NCBI GenBank assembly: GCA_052387905.1
Contig: JBQTIR010000033.1
Span: 1 to 35,968 of the forward strand
DNA from: JBQTII01 sp052387905
GTDB taxonomy: Bacteria > Actinomycetota > Actinomycetes > Sporichthyales > Sporichthyaceae
Length of the DNA stretch: 35,968 nt
Direction of reading: 5' to 3'
Made by a program: the position numbers and the translations under genes. Of the stretch, positions 13,442 through 22,624 are shown piece by piece. The notes below the pieces were generated by a model. The model saw only the letters and a program-made list of their open reading frames with translations. It did not search any database and was not told the origin of the DNA. Position 1 is the stretch's first letter. Each line of letters begins with the position of its first letter.

Positions 13442-14338
13442 CTACCAGCGGTTCTCCGTCGGCAGCGGACCGCCGTACCAGCGCTCGATGAGCCAACGAG
13501 CGATGGAGATCGGGCCGGGCAGCACCGCGCTCCCGGTGCGGCCCGCCTCAAGTAGATCCGCGCGGCTGAACCAGCGCGCCTCGGTGATCTCCTCTGCGTC
13601 GACCGTGATCCGGGTCTCGGACGCGCGGGCGTGGAATCCCACCATCAGCGACGCGGGGAAGGGCCAGGGCTGCGAGCCCTGGTAGGTGACGTCGTCCACG
13701 ACGACGCCGACCTCTTCGAACACCTCGCGGATCACGGCCTGCTCCAGCGACTCCCCGGGCTCGACAAAGCCGGCGAGGGTGGAGAAGCGACCAGGCGGCC
13801 AGGCCGGGTTGTGTCCGAGCAGCGCCCGGTCGTCATCGTCGATCACCAACATGATCACCGCGGGGTCCGACCGCGGGAACTGCGCGATGGCGCAGACCTC
13901 GCACCGGCGGACATGTCCGGCCGCGATCGCGACGGTGCGCCCCCCGCAGGACGGGCAGTAGGAGTGCCGGGCGTGCCAGTTGGCCAGCCCGACGGCGTGC
14001 ACGAACAATCCGGTGGCCTCCCCGCCGAGCCGTGAACTGATCTCCCGCAGGTGGGTGCGCCGCTCACCGCTGCGCGGTTCGAACTCGGCGTGCACAGCAA
14101 AGAGCGGGCCGCCCGCGGCGTCAAAGCCCAAGAAGTACCGTTCGGCCGATTCGGCGAACTGATCTGGCGTCAGAAGAGCCAGGCCGCTGTCGTCGACCAG
14201 GACGACACTGCTGGACTCGTGCACCCGCAGCACCCTCGCACGGGGGTCAGCCCACGCGCGCTCGATGGCGCCGGGATCCGTGCGCAGACTCGACGCCCGG
14301 TCGTGAGAGCCCTGCGAGAGGCGAAGTGGGCTCAACAT
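13442..14338 (-). CDS. nudC: NAD(+) diphosphatase / mRNA de-NADding hydrolase NudC
   Basis: NudC Nudix enzyme that cleaves NADH/NAD to NMNH and AMP and, in several bacteria, removes NAD caps from RNA. A zinc ribbon CPSCGG...RRCEVC lies in the middle, followed by the NADH-pyrophosphatase segment FPRSDPAVIMLVID. The Nudix box GFVEPGESLEQAVIREVFEE runs into VGV, and the NudC signature SQPWPFPASLM is complete. About 298 residues from the ATG at 14338, which overlaps the MazF stop by seven bases; an alternative ATG at 14365 adds nine residues. It is the last gene of an adnA-adnB-antitoxin-toxin-nudC chain of overlapping genes, so it is probably co-transcribed with repair genes. The 136 bp between its stop and the HNH promoter hold only weak inverted repeats. 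Confidence 0.94.
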   Translation of the reverse strand: MLSPLRLSQGSHDRASSLRTDPGAIERAWADPRARVLRVHESSSVVLVDDSGLALLTPDQFAESAERYFLGFDAAGGPLFAVHAEFEPRSGERRTHLREISSRLGGEATGLFVHAVGLANWHARHSYCPSCGGRTVAIAAGHVRRCEVCAIAQFPRSDPAVIMLVIDDDDRALLGHNPAWPPGRFSTLAGFVEPGESLEQAVIREVFEEVGVVVDDVTYQGSQPWPFPASLMVGFHARASETRITVDAEEITEARWFSRADLLEAGRTGSAVLPGPISIARWLIERWYGGPLPTENRW

Positions 14339-14640
14339 CCGGTCGCTGCCTGCAGCACCCGACATGCCGCGAACATGCGTTCCGTCGACAGCGTCGTAAT
14401 GCGGCGGCGGAACTCCTGCCTGGGCAACGTGTGCAGGTTGTCGAAGTTCACGACGCAGGCCGACGGGACACCATCGAGCTGCGGGGTCAACTCAAGCTCA
14501 GACACCAAACCGCGAGTAGTCCGGGTAAGAGCGGCCACCACCACTGATCCGATGCGGTCAGCAACCGGGTCCCGGGTGAGCACGAGCACTGGACGATCGC
14601 CGCCCGGGGTGGCGGCGAACCACACCTCACCGCGCTGCAT
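14332..14640 (-). CDS. mazF: MazF/PemK-family toxin
   Basis: Predicted ribosome-independent mRNA interferase of 102 residues. The MazF fold signatures are RGEVWFAATPGGDRPVLVLT at the N-terminus, VVAALTRTTRGLVSELELT in the middle (with the R/T-rich active-site loop), and the C-terminal block CVVNFDNLHTLPRQEFRRRI then LSTERMFAACRVL. Its start overlaps the antitoxin gene by 14 bases, the usual toxin-antitoxin order with antitoxin first. Its end overlaps the nudC start. The module is inserted into an otherwise conserved repair operon. Cleavage specificity cannot be predicted. Confidence 0.9.
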   Translation of the reverse strand: MQRGEVWFAATPGGDRPVLVLTRDPVADRIGSVVVAALTRTTRGLVSELELTPQLDGVPSACVVNFDNLHTLPRQEFRRRITTLSTERMFAACRVLQAATGC

Positions 14641-14899
14641 CGGCCCAATCCGTCCAGTCCTCGGCAGGGCCCCAATCTGCGATGGTGGCGAGGGACCTTT
14701 CGCCCTCGGTCATCGGTGATCGCGCCCAGGTCTCGGCGTCAGCCTCACTAGCGAGCCGGACCAGGTGCCGCCGCAGCGCCTCGCGAAGCAGTTCGGACTT
14801 GTCGACTCCGAGCCGGACGGCCCATTGACCAACCTCGCGTGCCTCGGCGTCGTCTGCCCGGAAACTGATCATCGTCATACAGTCATCGTATCTCGTCAT
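14627..14899 (-). CDS. RHH/CopG-type antitoxin paired with MazF
   Basis: A 90-residue predicted antitoxin. The N-terminal ribbon-helix-helix is MISFRADDAEAREVGQWAVR then LGVDKSELLREALRRHL (about residues 10-48). An acidic, tryptophan-rich tail (GPAEDWTDWADA) probably wraps around the toxin. The ATG at 14899 overlaps the adnB stop (ATGA), so translation may be coupled to adnB. A second in-frame ATG at 14878 gives the minimal domain and is preceded six bases upstream by TACGAT, a possible -10 for an independent leaderless transcript. RHH antitoxins usually autoregulate their operon. Assignment rests on fold pattern and the adjoining MazF gene. Confidence 0.85.
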   Translation of the reverse strand: MTRYDDCMTMISFRADDAEAREVGQWAVRLGVDKSELLREALRRHLVRLASEADAETWARSPMTEGERSLATIADWGPAEDWTDWADAAR

Positions 14900-17800
14900 A
14901 CGCGCGCTACCCCGGTGAGCAGCCGCTCCAGTTCCGCCCGGTCGGGCAGGTCCGGACGGTCCACCAGGCCCGTACGCACGTGGACGAAGGCCGCCGCGAC
15001 GGCGGCCGGGTCGACCCCGGTCAACTCGGCCCAGGCCAGGCGGTAGATCGCCAGCTGCAGCGGGTCCGCGCCGGCACCAGCGCCGGCGTGATCGGCGCAC
15101 CCGGTCTTCCAGTCGACGACGTCGAAGCCGTCATCCGTGACGTAGACCGCGTCGATGCGGCCCCGGATCGTCCGCCCGCCCAGCGGCAGCGAGAACGGCG
15201 CCTCGATGGCGTGCGGTGGTCGGTCGGCGTAGGGGCCGGCAAGAAATGCCGACTTCAGCTCGGCGAGATCGGGGTCGTCGACGATCGCGTCGTCGGCCCC
15301 GCCGAGCTGCTCGTCATCGAGCAGCAGTTGCTGACCGAACCGGTCCGCAACCCAGGCGTGGAAACGTGTCCCGCGACGCGCGGCCGCAGCGGGCGGGCGG
15401 GGCATCGGGCGGATCAGGTCCCGGGCGAGGGCGTCGGGATCGTGGGCCAATGCCAAGACCTGGGAGGCCGACAGTGCGGTCGGCAGGGCGATCGTCCGGG
15501 TCCCGGAGTTGCTCCGACGAAGCTCGGTCAGGATCAGCTCGAGATCACGGTCCCACCCCGTCACGCGATCGAGGTCCGCCGCGCTCAGTCCGGCGGGCAC
15601 CGAAGCGGCGCCTTCCTGCGACGCCACGGCCCGGGCAGCGACACGCGTGGAGATAGCGACGCGTACTTGCTGCGCACCGGCCCGTCGACGGGCAAAGGCG
15701 TCCGGATCCAGTGGCGCCGGCCAGGCGATCTCGGAGATCTCCCCGCGCAGCGGATTGGCGGTGCCCGGCTCGGGCTGCGCCGCCCACGGCCCGCCCGGAT
15801 CGACACCCGCGGCGTCGGTAAAGGCACGAATCGCGCGCAGGTACTCCGAGGGGCCCCGTACCTTCTTCTGCGTCGGACCCCACCAGTGCGCGCTGACGAC
15901 CAGGCGGTGCCGGGGACGCGTGCAGGCCACATAGGCGAGGCGCAGTTCCTCCAAGGTGCCCTGCGCTCGGACGGCCTCGTCGAAGGCCGCCACCTCCTTC
16001 GGGCTCCAACCGGACAACGTGGGCAGGCTCGCCCGGTCTCCGCGCAGGGCATAGGGCAGCGACTCGGCGCGCGTCGTCCACTTGGCGCGACCGCGGCTGG
16101 AGGGAAACACGGTGGCGGTGACGTCGGGCAGGACCACGACGTCCCACTCCAGACCCTTGGCCTTGTGGGCGGTCATCAGCGTCACCGCATCGGCGTCACC
16201 GGGGGTCGCGGAGTCCAAGCCGCGCTCGTGTTCCTCCGCTGCCCGCAGGTAGGACAGGAAGGCCGCGACGCTGTGATCGCCGTCGGCGTCGGCGAAGTCG
16301 GCGGCCACATCGCAGAACGCCGAAAGCGATTCCCGTCGGCGCGCGGCCTGGGCGTTGGGGCCGGCGGCGATCTCGACGTCGAGCCCGGTGGTGGCGATGA
16401 CGCGGTGGAGCAGATCGATGAGCGGCTCGCCGATGTGGCGGCGCAACCCCCGCAGTTCGGCGTCGAGCGCGGCGAAGCGCGCCCGGGCCGACGTGGAGAA
16501 CGGGTGTGCGCCCGGATCGGCGACGGCATCGGGCAGCGAGACGAGCTCGGCCGGATCGCTGACCCCGACCGCTTCAGACAGTGCGTCACGGTCGGTGGGC
16601 TCGGGGCGCGGCGCGGCGACCAACTCCGCGGCGCGGCGACCGAGCAGCGCGAGGTCTCGCGCGCCGATCCGCCAGCGCGGACCCGCGAGCAACCGGACCA
16701 GCGCGGCGTTGGCAGTGGCGGAGTCGACAACTTCCAGGGTGGCGATGATGTCCGCGACCTCCGGCAGATGCACCAGCCCGCCCAGACCCACGACCTGGAC
16801 CGGAATCTGCCGCTCGACAAGCTCGGCGTGCAGCCCGGCGATGTCACGAGTGGCCCGCACCAGCACGGCGATCTCCCCCGGCGCGGTGCCGTCGGCGATC
16901 GCCGCAGCAACCTGCTCCCCCACCCACGTCAACTCGCTGCGGACATCCGGCAGCAGCGCGGTGCGGATCTCCCCACCCCGGCGCGCCGCCACCAGCGGAG
17001 CGACCCCGGTGTGGATCTCGCGCAACGGCGCGGCCAACACGTTGGCCAGGTCCAGCACGGTGGACCCGTTGCGTCGGTTCTCGCGCAAGGTGTACCGGCG
17101 GGCCGGACGTGGCGGACCGGCGCCTGGTCCGGGCGGGTGCGCGAAGTGCACCGGGAAGTCCTCCAGGTTGGCCACCGACGCCCCGCGCCAGCCGTAGATC
17201 GCCTGGCACGGGTCGCCGACCGCGGTCACCGGATGGCCCCCGAAGAGCCCGACCAGCATCCGGCGCTGGGCGACCGAAGTGTCCTGGTACTCGTCGAGCA
17301 ACACGACCGCGAAACGCTCCCGCTCGGCCGCCCCGACCGCGGGGGCGCACTCGGCGAGGCGCGCCGCCAGTGCCATCTGGTCGCCGAAGTCGAGCAGGTC
17401 GCGTTCGGCCTTCGCGGCCCGGTAGTCCGCGACCAGGTCGACAAGCTCCAGACGCCGCCTCGCCGCGGTGAGTGCTTTGCCCACACCGGAACTCGGGGAG
17501 TCGGCGCCCTTGATCCCGGACAGCGAGGCAAGCAATTCCCGGTCGTGCCCGCGTACCTCGTCCAGGCTCACCAGGTGCTCGCTGGCCTCCGCGTCCAGGG
17601 CGAGCAGGTCGCTCACCAGATCCCCGGTCGGTTTGGTGAGCGAGGGGAACGGTCCGCGGGCCGCCCTGATTACCCGCGCCGCGAGTTGATAGCGGGTCGC
17701 ATCGACGAGCAGGCGCGAGCGCGGCTCGACGCCGAGACGCAAGCCGTGGGACTCGATCAACGACCCGGCGTAGGAGTGGTAGGTCGAGACCGTGGGTTCG

Positions 17801-18120
17801 CCCGGGTCGGCCCCGGGATCCGGGCCGGCACCGACGCCGGCCCGCTCCAACGCGGCCCGGACGCGGCCGGCGAGTTCGGCGGCCGCCTTGTTGGTGAAGG
17901 TGAGTCCGAGAACCCCGTCGGCCGGGACCGCGCCGGTCCCGACCAGCCACACGACCCGCGCGGCCATCACGGTGGTCTTGCCCGAACCGGCGCCGGCGAC
18001 GATCACCGCCGGCTCCAGCGGCGCGGTGATCGCGGCCAGTTGCTCGTCCGTGTACGGCACACCGAGCAGCCGCACCAAGTCGTCCGCGTCGCGCACCACC
18101 TGCCTCGGAGTAGCCGTCAC
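14896..18120 (-). CDS. adnB: AdnB subunit of the AdnAB helicase-nuclease
   Basis: Motor-nuclease subunit of the actinobacterial double-strand-break end-resection complex AdnAB. About 1074 residues from the GTG at 18120, which overlaps the adnA stop (GTGA). UvrD-like motifs: Walker A VAGAGSGKTT near residue 40; motif II LLDEYQDTSVAQRR; VGDPCQAIYGWRGAS; LMTAHKAKGLEWDVVVL; and YVACTRPRHRLVVSAHW. The C-terminal RecB-type nuclease has GRIDAVYVTDDGFDVVDWKT with the metal-binding Asp and Lys, and the QLAIYRLAW (QxxxY) motif. Unlike AdnA, no FeS cysteine set is seen in its nuclease, as known for AdnB. It resects DNA ends ahead of recombination. Its stop overlaps the antitoxin start. Confidence 0.94.
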   Translation of the reverse strand: MTATPRQVVRDADDLVRLLGVPYTDEQLAAITAPLEPAVIVAGAGSGKTTVMAARVVWLVGTGAVPADGVLGLTFTNKAAAELAGRVRAALERAGVGAGPDPGADPGEPTVSTYHSYAGSLIESHGLRLGVEPRSRLLVDATRYQLAARVIRAARGPFPSLTKPTGDLVSDLLALDAEASEHLVSLDEVRGHDRELLASLSGIKGADSPSSGVGKALTAARRRLELVDLVADYRAAKAERDLLDFGDQMALAARLAECAPAVGAAERERFAVVLLDEYQDTSVAQRRMLVGLFGGHPVTAVGDPCQAIYGWRGASVANLEDFPVHFAHPPGPGAGPPRPARRYTLRENRRNGSTVLDLANVLAAPLREIHTGVAPLVAARRGGEIRTALLPDVRSELTWVGEQVAAAIADGTAPGEIAVLVRATRDIAGLHAELVERQIPVQVVGLGGLVHLPEVADIIATLEVVDSATANAALVRLLAGPRWRIGARDLALLGRRAAELVAAPRPEPTDRDALSEAVGVSDPAELVSLPDAVADPGAHPFSTSARARFAALDAELRGLRRHIGEPLIDLLHRVIATTGLDVEIAAGPNAQAARRRESLSAFCDVAADFADADGDHSVAAFLSYLRAAEEHERGLDSATPGDADAVTLMTAHKAKGLEWDVVVLPDVTATVFPSSRGRAKWTTRAESLPYALRGDRASLPTLSGWSPKEVAAFDEAVRAQGTLEELRLAYVACTRPRHRLVVSAHWWGPTQKKVRGPSEYLRAIRAFTDAAGVDPGGPWAAQPEPGTANPLRGEISEIAWPAPLDPDAFARRRAGAQQVRVAISTRVAARAVASQEGAASVPAGLSAADLDRVTGWDRDLELILTELRRSNSGTRTIALPTALSASQVLALAHDPDALARDLIRPMPRPPAAAARRGTRFHAWVADRFGQQLLLDDEQLGGADDAIVDDPDLAELKSAFLAGPYADRPPHAIEAPFSLPLGGRTIRGRIDAVYVTDDGFDVVDWKTGCADHAGAGAGADPLQLAIYRLAWAELTGVDPAAVAAAFVHVRTGLVDRPDLPDRAELERLLTGVARV

Positions 18121-21100
18121 TCCACCACGCTCCGGCCCTCGGGGCGCCCGCTGCAGCAGCGGCGGTACTCGCAGCGCTCGCACGACTCATCCGGCATCGG
18201 GGTGAAGGCCTCGTCCCGGATCCGGCGTGCTGCCTCGGTGAGCAACTCGTGGATCCACTCCGGGTTCTCCGCCTGTTTCGGCGGTTCCTGCGCCACCACC
18301 TTGGGCAGACCCGTCCGGCCCCTTTCCTGACGCAGCATCACCAATTCCGCACCCGCGGGTTCCGAGCCTGCGCCGGGCAGCTCCGCGAGGGCACCCTGCG
18401 CGACGCAGAGCTGATAGATGCCCAGCTGGGCGTGCTCAGCAACCGCGGTCGGGCCGACTGCGGTCTTACTGGTCTTCAGATCCACCACGTGGATCCCGCC
18501 GCTCGGATCAGCCTCGACCCGGTCGAGGCGGCCGCGCAGCCGCACCGGCCCGGAGGCCACGTCGACGTCGACAGTGAAGGCGACCTCCACCCCGAGCAAG
18601 CTCCGATCCGGGCGGGAGCCATGCCAGGTGAGGAAGCGGCGCAATGCCTCCAGCGCGGCATCGCGTTGCTGGCGCGACTGCCAGGCCGAGTCGAAGGGCA
18701 ACTGCCCCCAGACGCTGTCCAGCCGCTCGGTCAGCTCCGCGAGGTCGACCGCGGGATCGAGGGCGACCTGCTCGGCGAGGGCGTGCACCACATTGCCGAA
18801 CGCCATCGCGACGCCGGTGGCCGAATCGGCACGTACCTCCCGGCGCAGGAACCATCGCAACGGACACGAGCTAAGACCCTCGACGGCGCTGCCGGAGAGC
18901 TCGAGCGGCCGTCGTGGATCGCGGACCGGGATGTCGACTCCGGTCGCTTCGTGAACGCCCCACCAGCGGTCGGGATCTGCGGCGGGGACCGACGGGCGAC
19001 CGCCCTCGTCCCGCAGGCTCGCCAGCGCCGCGAGGCGCTCGGCCGCTGCGTGCCGGAGAGGCGGGGCGCTGTCCGGGTCCGCCAGCACCGCGCGCAATTC
19101 CCCGACCAGACCAGCCGCCGACAGCGGCCGCGGTGGGCGGCCGCGCACCGCCATCGGCTCCACGCCGAGCTCGCGCAGGAAACGGGAGGGACGATCACCG
19201 TCCTCGTCCGGTGTCGCCACGGCGCTGACCAACAGGCGGGTGCGGGCACGGGTGACCGCGACGTAGAACAAGCGGCGTTCCTCGGCCAACGTGGCCGAGG
19301 TGGGAGTCGGCGCCAGCATGCCCTCGGGTCCGAGGCGGTCGGCACCGAGCAGGGTGCCGCGCCGACGCAGGTCCGGCCAGACGCCCTCCTGAACCCCGAC
19401 GAGCGCCACCAGGGGCCACTCCAAGCCCTTCGACCGGTGCGCGGTCATGACGCGCACCGCGTCCAGGCCGCGGTCGGTATGCACGGGCGGGTCACCGGGG
19501 ATCTCCTGGGCCTCGAGCTCGGCGAGGAAATTGCGGACGCCGCGGTACCCGGCCTGCTGCTCCGCTCGCGCTGCGGTGGCGAACAGCGCGCACACCGCGT
19601 CGAGGTCGCCATCGGCACGTCGCGCGCCTGATCCGGAACCGGCGGCCGATTCGGCAAGGCGGCGTGGCCAAGGCGTCCCGGACCACAGACGCCACAGGGC
19701 CATCTCGGCGGTGTCCCCCGCTGTCAGGCCCGCCGCACTCGCCCCCAGCAGCCGCGCGAGGCGGCGGGTCGACCCGGCAACCGAGCCTGCGATCCCGACC
19801 AGTTGTGCGGGGTCGGCGAGGGCACTGCGGATCAACGCCGCGGACGACGGCACCTCGGCAGGGGGTGTGCCCGCCTCCCGGGCCAGCGCCCGCAGGTCCC
19901 GGCCGAGGCGGCGCAGGTCGGTGGGGTCGATCCCGGCCAGCGGCGAGAGCAACAACGCTCGCGCGACCTCGTCGGTCAGCTCGGCTGCGTCCGCCGCGAC
20001 CCGCAGCGCCGTCAGCAGCACGCCCACGGCTGGCTCCGCGCGCAGGGGCAGCTCATCGCCGGCGACCGCCAGCGGGACACCGGCCGCGCCGAGGACCCGG
20101 CGCACGCCGGGGATCGAACGCGTCCCGGAGCGGACCAGCACGGCCATGTCCGACCACGCCAGCCCGTCCTCGAGATTGGCGCGGCGCAACACGTCGGCCA
20201 GATACTCCAACTCGGCTCCGGTGCTCGGGAACGTGCGGACCTCGAGCCCGGTCGACACTGCACCAGGGGATGAGATCCCCTGGTGCACCGCTGCGGGGCT
20301 CGGGGGCGAGGTCAGGTCTCGATGGGCGCGCACCGCAGCGCTGCTCAGGCCGGTGATCGGCAGTCGCGAGGCGAGGACTCGGCTGGCGGCGAGCAGGGCC
20401 GGTGACATGCGTCGGCAGGTGCTTAACACCGCGGTCGCGGCCGGCGCACCCGCTCGGGTCCGGAACGTCGAGCCGAAGTCCGCGATCGCCCGGACGTCGG
20501 CGCCACGGAAGGAGTAGATCGCCTGGTCCGGATCACCGAACGCGATCAGGTCGGCGCCGCCGGCGGCGATCGCGGCCAGCAGGCGCACCTGCGCGGGATC
20601 ACTGTCCTGATACTCGTCGACGAAGACCGCCTCGTAGCGGGCCCGTAGCGCCGTGCGCGCGGGCTCGGACTCGGCGACGGCGACCGCGCGCCGCACCAGT
20701 TCGGAGTAGTCGAGCACGCCGCGCGCATCGAGGACGTCCAGGTACTCCGCGCTGAAGCCGGCCAGCGCCGCCCACACCGCGGCGTCCGCCAGGTGCCCGG
20801 CGCTCGCCTGCGCCGCGGCCAAGCGCTCCAGGTCGACGTGACGTTCGCTGGCCCGGGACAGCACGTCGCGGACCTCGGACGCCAACCCACGCGTGCCGGC
20901 CCCGACCCTGAGGGCCTCGGGCCAGTCCGTTCTCCCGTCACCACGCAGCAGCTCCCGCACGGCGACGTCCTGTTCGGCTCCCGAGAGCAATCGCAGCGGC
21001 CGACCCGGCTCGGCGTCGTGCTGATGCTCGGCGAGCAGGGAGTAGGCGAAGGAGTGAAAGGTGGACGCCAGCGGAGCGGCACTCACGGTGGCCAACCGCG

Positions 21101-21353
21101 CGCCAAGCCGATCCCGCAGCTCGGTCGCTGCCTTGCGGCTGAAGGTCAGGACCAGGATCCGTTCGGGCGCCGTTCCGGCGGCGACACGATGCGCGACGGC
21201 CTCGACCAGCGTCGTGGTCTTTCCGGTACCCGGGCCGGCGAGCACCAGCAACGGTCCACCGCCGTGAGCGAGCACAGCACGCTGAGAGGCGTCGAGCGCG
21301 GGCACGTCCAGGCCGGGCGGAGCCGAGACCGCGAGCCGATAGGCCGTCCGCAC
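18117..21353 (-). CDS. adnA: AdnA subunit of the AdnAB helicase-nuclease (Fe-S nuclease)
   Basis: Partner of AdnB, about 1078 residues. I chose the GTG at 21353 because GGAGGAGG lies about seven bases upstream; the GTG three codons earlier would overlap that site. Helicase motifs: LVLAGPGTGKTTTLVEAV near residue 40, VFVDEYQDSDPAQVRLL, FGDPDQAIYSFRGADV, MTAHRSKGLEWPLVAL, and LFYVAVTRARTRLLVSA. In the C-terminal nuclease a first cysteine in SSCPLRWFLRREV and the last three in CERCEYRRCC form the expected 4Fe-4S set; IHVVDLKTSK holds the nuclease Asp/Lys. It is the first gene of an overlapping operon adnA-adnB-antitoxin-mazF-nudC. No LexA box was found upstream. Confidence 0.93.
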   Translation of the reverse strand: MRTAYRLAVSAPPGLDVPALDASQRAVLAHGGGPLLVLAGPGTGKTTTLVEAVAHRVAAGTAPERILVLTFSRKAATELRDRLGARLATVSAAPLASTFHSFAYSLLAEHQHDAEPGRPLRLLSGAEQDVAVRELLRGDGRTDWPEALRVGAGTRGLASEVRDVLSRASERHVDLERLAAAQASAGHLADAAVWAALAGFSAEYLDVLDARGVLDYSELVRRAVAVAESEPARTALRARYEAVFVDEYQDSDPAQVRLLAAIAAGGADLIAFGDPDQAIYSFRGADVRAIADFGSTFRTRAGAPAATAVLSTCRRMSPALLAASRVLASRLPITGLSSAAVRAHRDLTSPPSPAAVHQGISSPGAVSTGLEVRTFPSTGAELEYLADVLRRANLEDGLAWSDMAVLVRSGTRSIPGVRRVLGAAGVPLAVAGDELPLRAEPAVGVLLTALRVAADAAELTDEVARALLLSPLAGIDPTDLRRLGRDLRALAREAGTPPAEVPSSAALIRSALADPAQLVGIAGSVAGSTRRLARLLGASAAGLTAGDTAEMALWRLWSGTPWPRRLAESAAGSGSGARRADGDLDAVCALFATAARAEQQAGYRGVRNFLAELEAQEIPGDPPVHTDRGLDAVRVMTAHRSKGLEWPLVALVGVQEGVWPDLRRRGTLLGADRLGPEGMLAPTPTSATLAEERRLFYVAVTRARTRLLVSAVATPDEDGDRPSRFLRELGVEPMAVRGRPPRPLSAAGLVGELRAVLADPDSAPPLRHAAAERLAALASLRDEGGRPSVPAADPDRWWGVHEATGVDIPVRDPRRPLELSGSAVEGLSSCPLRWFLRREVRADSATGVAMAFGNVVHALAEQVALDPAVDLAELTERLDSVWGQLPFDSAWQSRQQRDAALEALRRFLTWHGSRPDRSLLGVEVAFTVDVDVASGPVRLRGRLDRVEADPSGGIHVVDLKTSKTAVGPTAVAEHAQLGIYQLCVAQGALAELPGAGSEPAGAELVMLRQERGRTGLPKVVAQEPPKQAENPEWIHELLTEAARRIRDEAFTPMPDESCERCEYRRCCSGRPEGRSVVE

Positions 21354-21443
21354 CCCGTGCACCTCCTCCCGAGCACCGCGATCTGCGCCGATCCCGATCA
21401 GATCAGACCATCGGGCACTGACAGAAACGCTGTGCGCACACGA

Positions 21444-21476
21444 AACCGCCCCGCAGGTTGCGCCTGCGGGGCGGTT
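21444..21476. terminator. Perfect 14-bp hairpin between protease and adnA
   Basis: AACCGCCCCGCAGG (21444-21457) and CCTGCGGGGCGGTT (21463-21476) form a perfect 14-bp stem with a five-base loop, starting 15 bases beyond the stop of the minus-strand protease gene. Probably terminates that gene before adnA. No clear T-tract. Confidence 0.8.
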
Positions 21477-21491
21477 CGAATGCGGTGCTGG

Positions 21492-22391
21492 TCAGCCGAT
21501 CGGTGACATGCCTGTCAGAGCGGCGAGGACCGGGAGCACTCCGGGCGAGAAGGTCTCGGTGCCGTTGGCCAGCCGCAGACCGGCGATCCCGGAGTGCTTC
21601 TGGGCGTACTCCAGGGCCATCGCCAGGTCAGTGACGCCGTTGCTCGCCGGAAGCGGAGCCAGCGCCAGCGTGGACAGGATGCCGAAGGCCTTGCCGTCGG
21701 CGTCGAGATATCCACTACCCGAGTCACCGGGTACGCCCGGAGTCGCGGTGTAGACGTTGTGACTCCAGCCGCTCGAGTCGCTGCCCAGGCTCACACCCTG
21801 CTTGGGCGAGAGGAGTTCGATGCCGCCACGCAGCGGGGAGTTGCCGTAGCTGACCACGGTCTCACCGCTGCCGACGTCGGTCGTCCGCAAGCCGGTCGGC
21901 CCGCCCAGGAGGGGGATGGACGGGTTGACCTTGCTCAGGGCGCTCTTCGGGATCCGGATCAGCGAGAAGTCATTGAAGGCGCACGCGTTGGCGTCGCTCT
22001 CGTTGACGCTCTGCATGGCGATCCACGAGCTGTAGGCGATCTTGCCCTGGACCCCGGAGGCCCCGAGTTCGACCGGGGTACCCACGGGATGGCTCTCGGT
22101 CTGGCACCCGTCGGTGTCGCTGGACCCGCCCTTGCCCGAGCAGTGCGCGGCCTGGCCCAGGTAGGCCCCGCCCTTGGCATCGAGGAAGACGAAGTTGGAG
22201 GTGCACGCGGCACCCTTGGTGACCGTGGAGATCCCCGGATGGATCGTGGACAGCGCGGCTGTCGCAAACTCCGGAAGGGGATCCGCGGCCAGCGCGGTGG
22301 TGCTCGGGACGATGACGGTGGCGGTGGCGGCCGCAACGGTCAGGGTCGCGCTCAGCACCGTTCGGCGGAACGTGCTGGTGCGAGTGTTCAT
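21492..22391 (-). CDS. Secreted trypsin/chymotrypsin-like (S1) serine protease
   Basis: Exported S1-family protease, 299 residues from the ATG at 22391, preceded by AAGGAG. The Sec signal peptide has a basic start (MNTRTSTFRRT), a hydrophobic core TLTVAAATATVIV and an AxA-like cleavage region STTALAADP. The catalytic triad is visible: His in LGQAAHCSGKG, Asp in AFNDFSLIRI, and Ser in TPGVPGDSGSGYLD. Four cysteines around the His region and before the Asp could form disulfides. It is a single-domain enzyme with no membrane anchor. It lies alone between adnA and moeZ, with a hairpin after its stop. The substrate is unknown; similar proteins occur widely in actinomycete secretomes. Confidence 0.88.
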   Translation of the reverse strand: MNTRTSTFRRTVLSATLTVAAATATVIVPSTTALAADPLPEFATAALSTIHPGISTVTKGAACTSNFVFLDAKGGAYLGQAAHCSGKGGSSDTDGCQTESHPVGTPVELGASGVQGKIAYSSWIAMQSVNESDANACAFNDFSLIRIPKSALSKVNPSIPLLGGPTGLRTTDVGSGETVVSYGNSPLRGGIELLSPKQGVSLGSDSSGWSHNVYTATPGVPGDSGSGYLDADGKAFGILSTLALAPLPASNGVTDLAMALEYAQKHSGIAGLRLANGTETFSPGVLPVLAALTGMSPIG

Positions 22392-22550
22392 CAGCTGGCT
22401 CTCCTTAGTGACCCGAGTGAAATCAGGCATCGGCCGTGCTGTGGATCTCCCGACCGGCGCCCGCGGGAACGCAACGGTACCTGGAGAATTCCCCCCGTGA
22501 TGGGGCAGAACAAAACAATTCTGCGCTCTTCAGCATCGCTCCGATAGTCC

Positions 22551-22583
22551 CGGAACAGGGGCGACTTTGCCCCCCCTGTTCCG
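22551..22583. terminator. Inverted repeat downstream of moeZ
   Basis: CGGAACAGGGG (22551-22561) and CCCCTGTTCCG (22573-22583) form a perfect 11-bp stem, 41 bases after the moeZ stop (minus strand). It could terminate moeZ or act as an operator for the downstream protease gene. No T-tract follows on the minus strand, so the call is tentative. Confidence 0.5.
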
Positions 22584-22624
22584 ACCTCGCACCTGACCAC
22601 GTAGCCAGCTGCGGATTTTGTCCC

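Noticed and set aside
14980..18330. 1116-residue plus-strand open reading frame opposite adnB
   Set aside because: Full antisense shadow of adnB, whose helicase and nuclease motifs are intact.
18249..19631. 460-residue plus-strand frame opposite adnA
   Set aside because: Antisense shadow; no domain and no ribosome-binding site.
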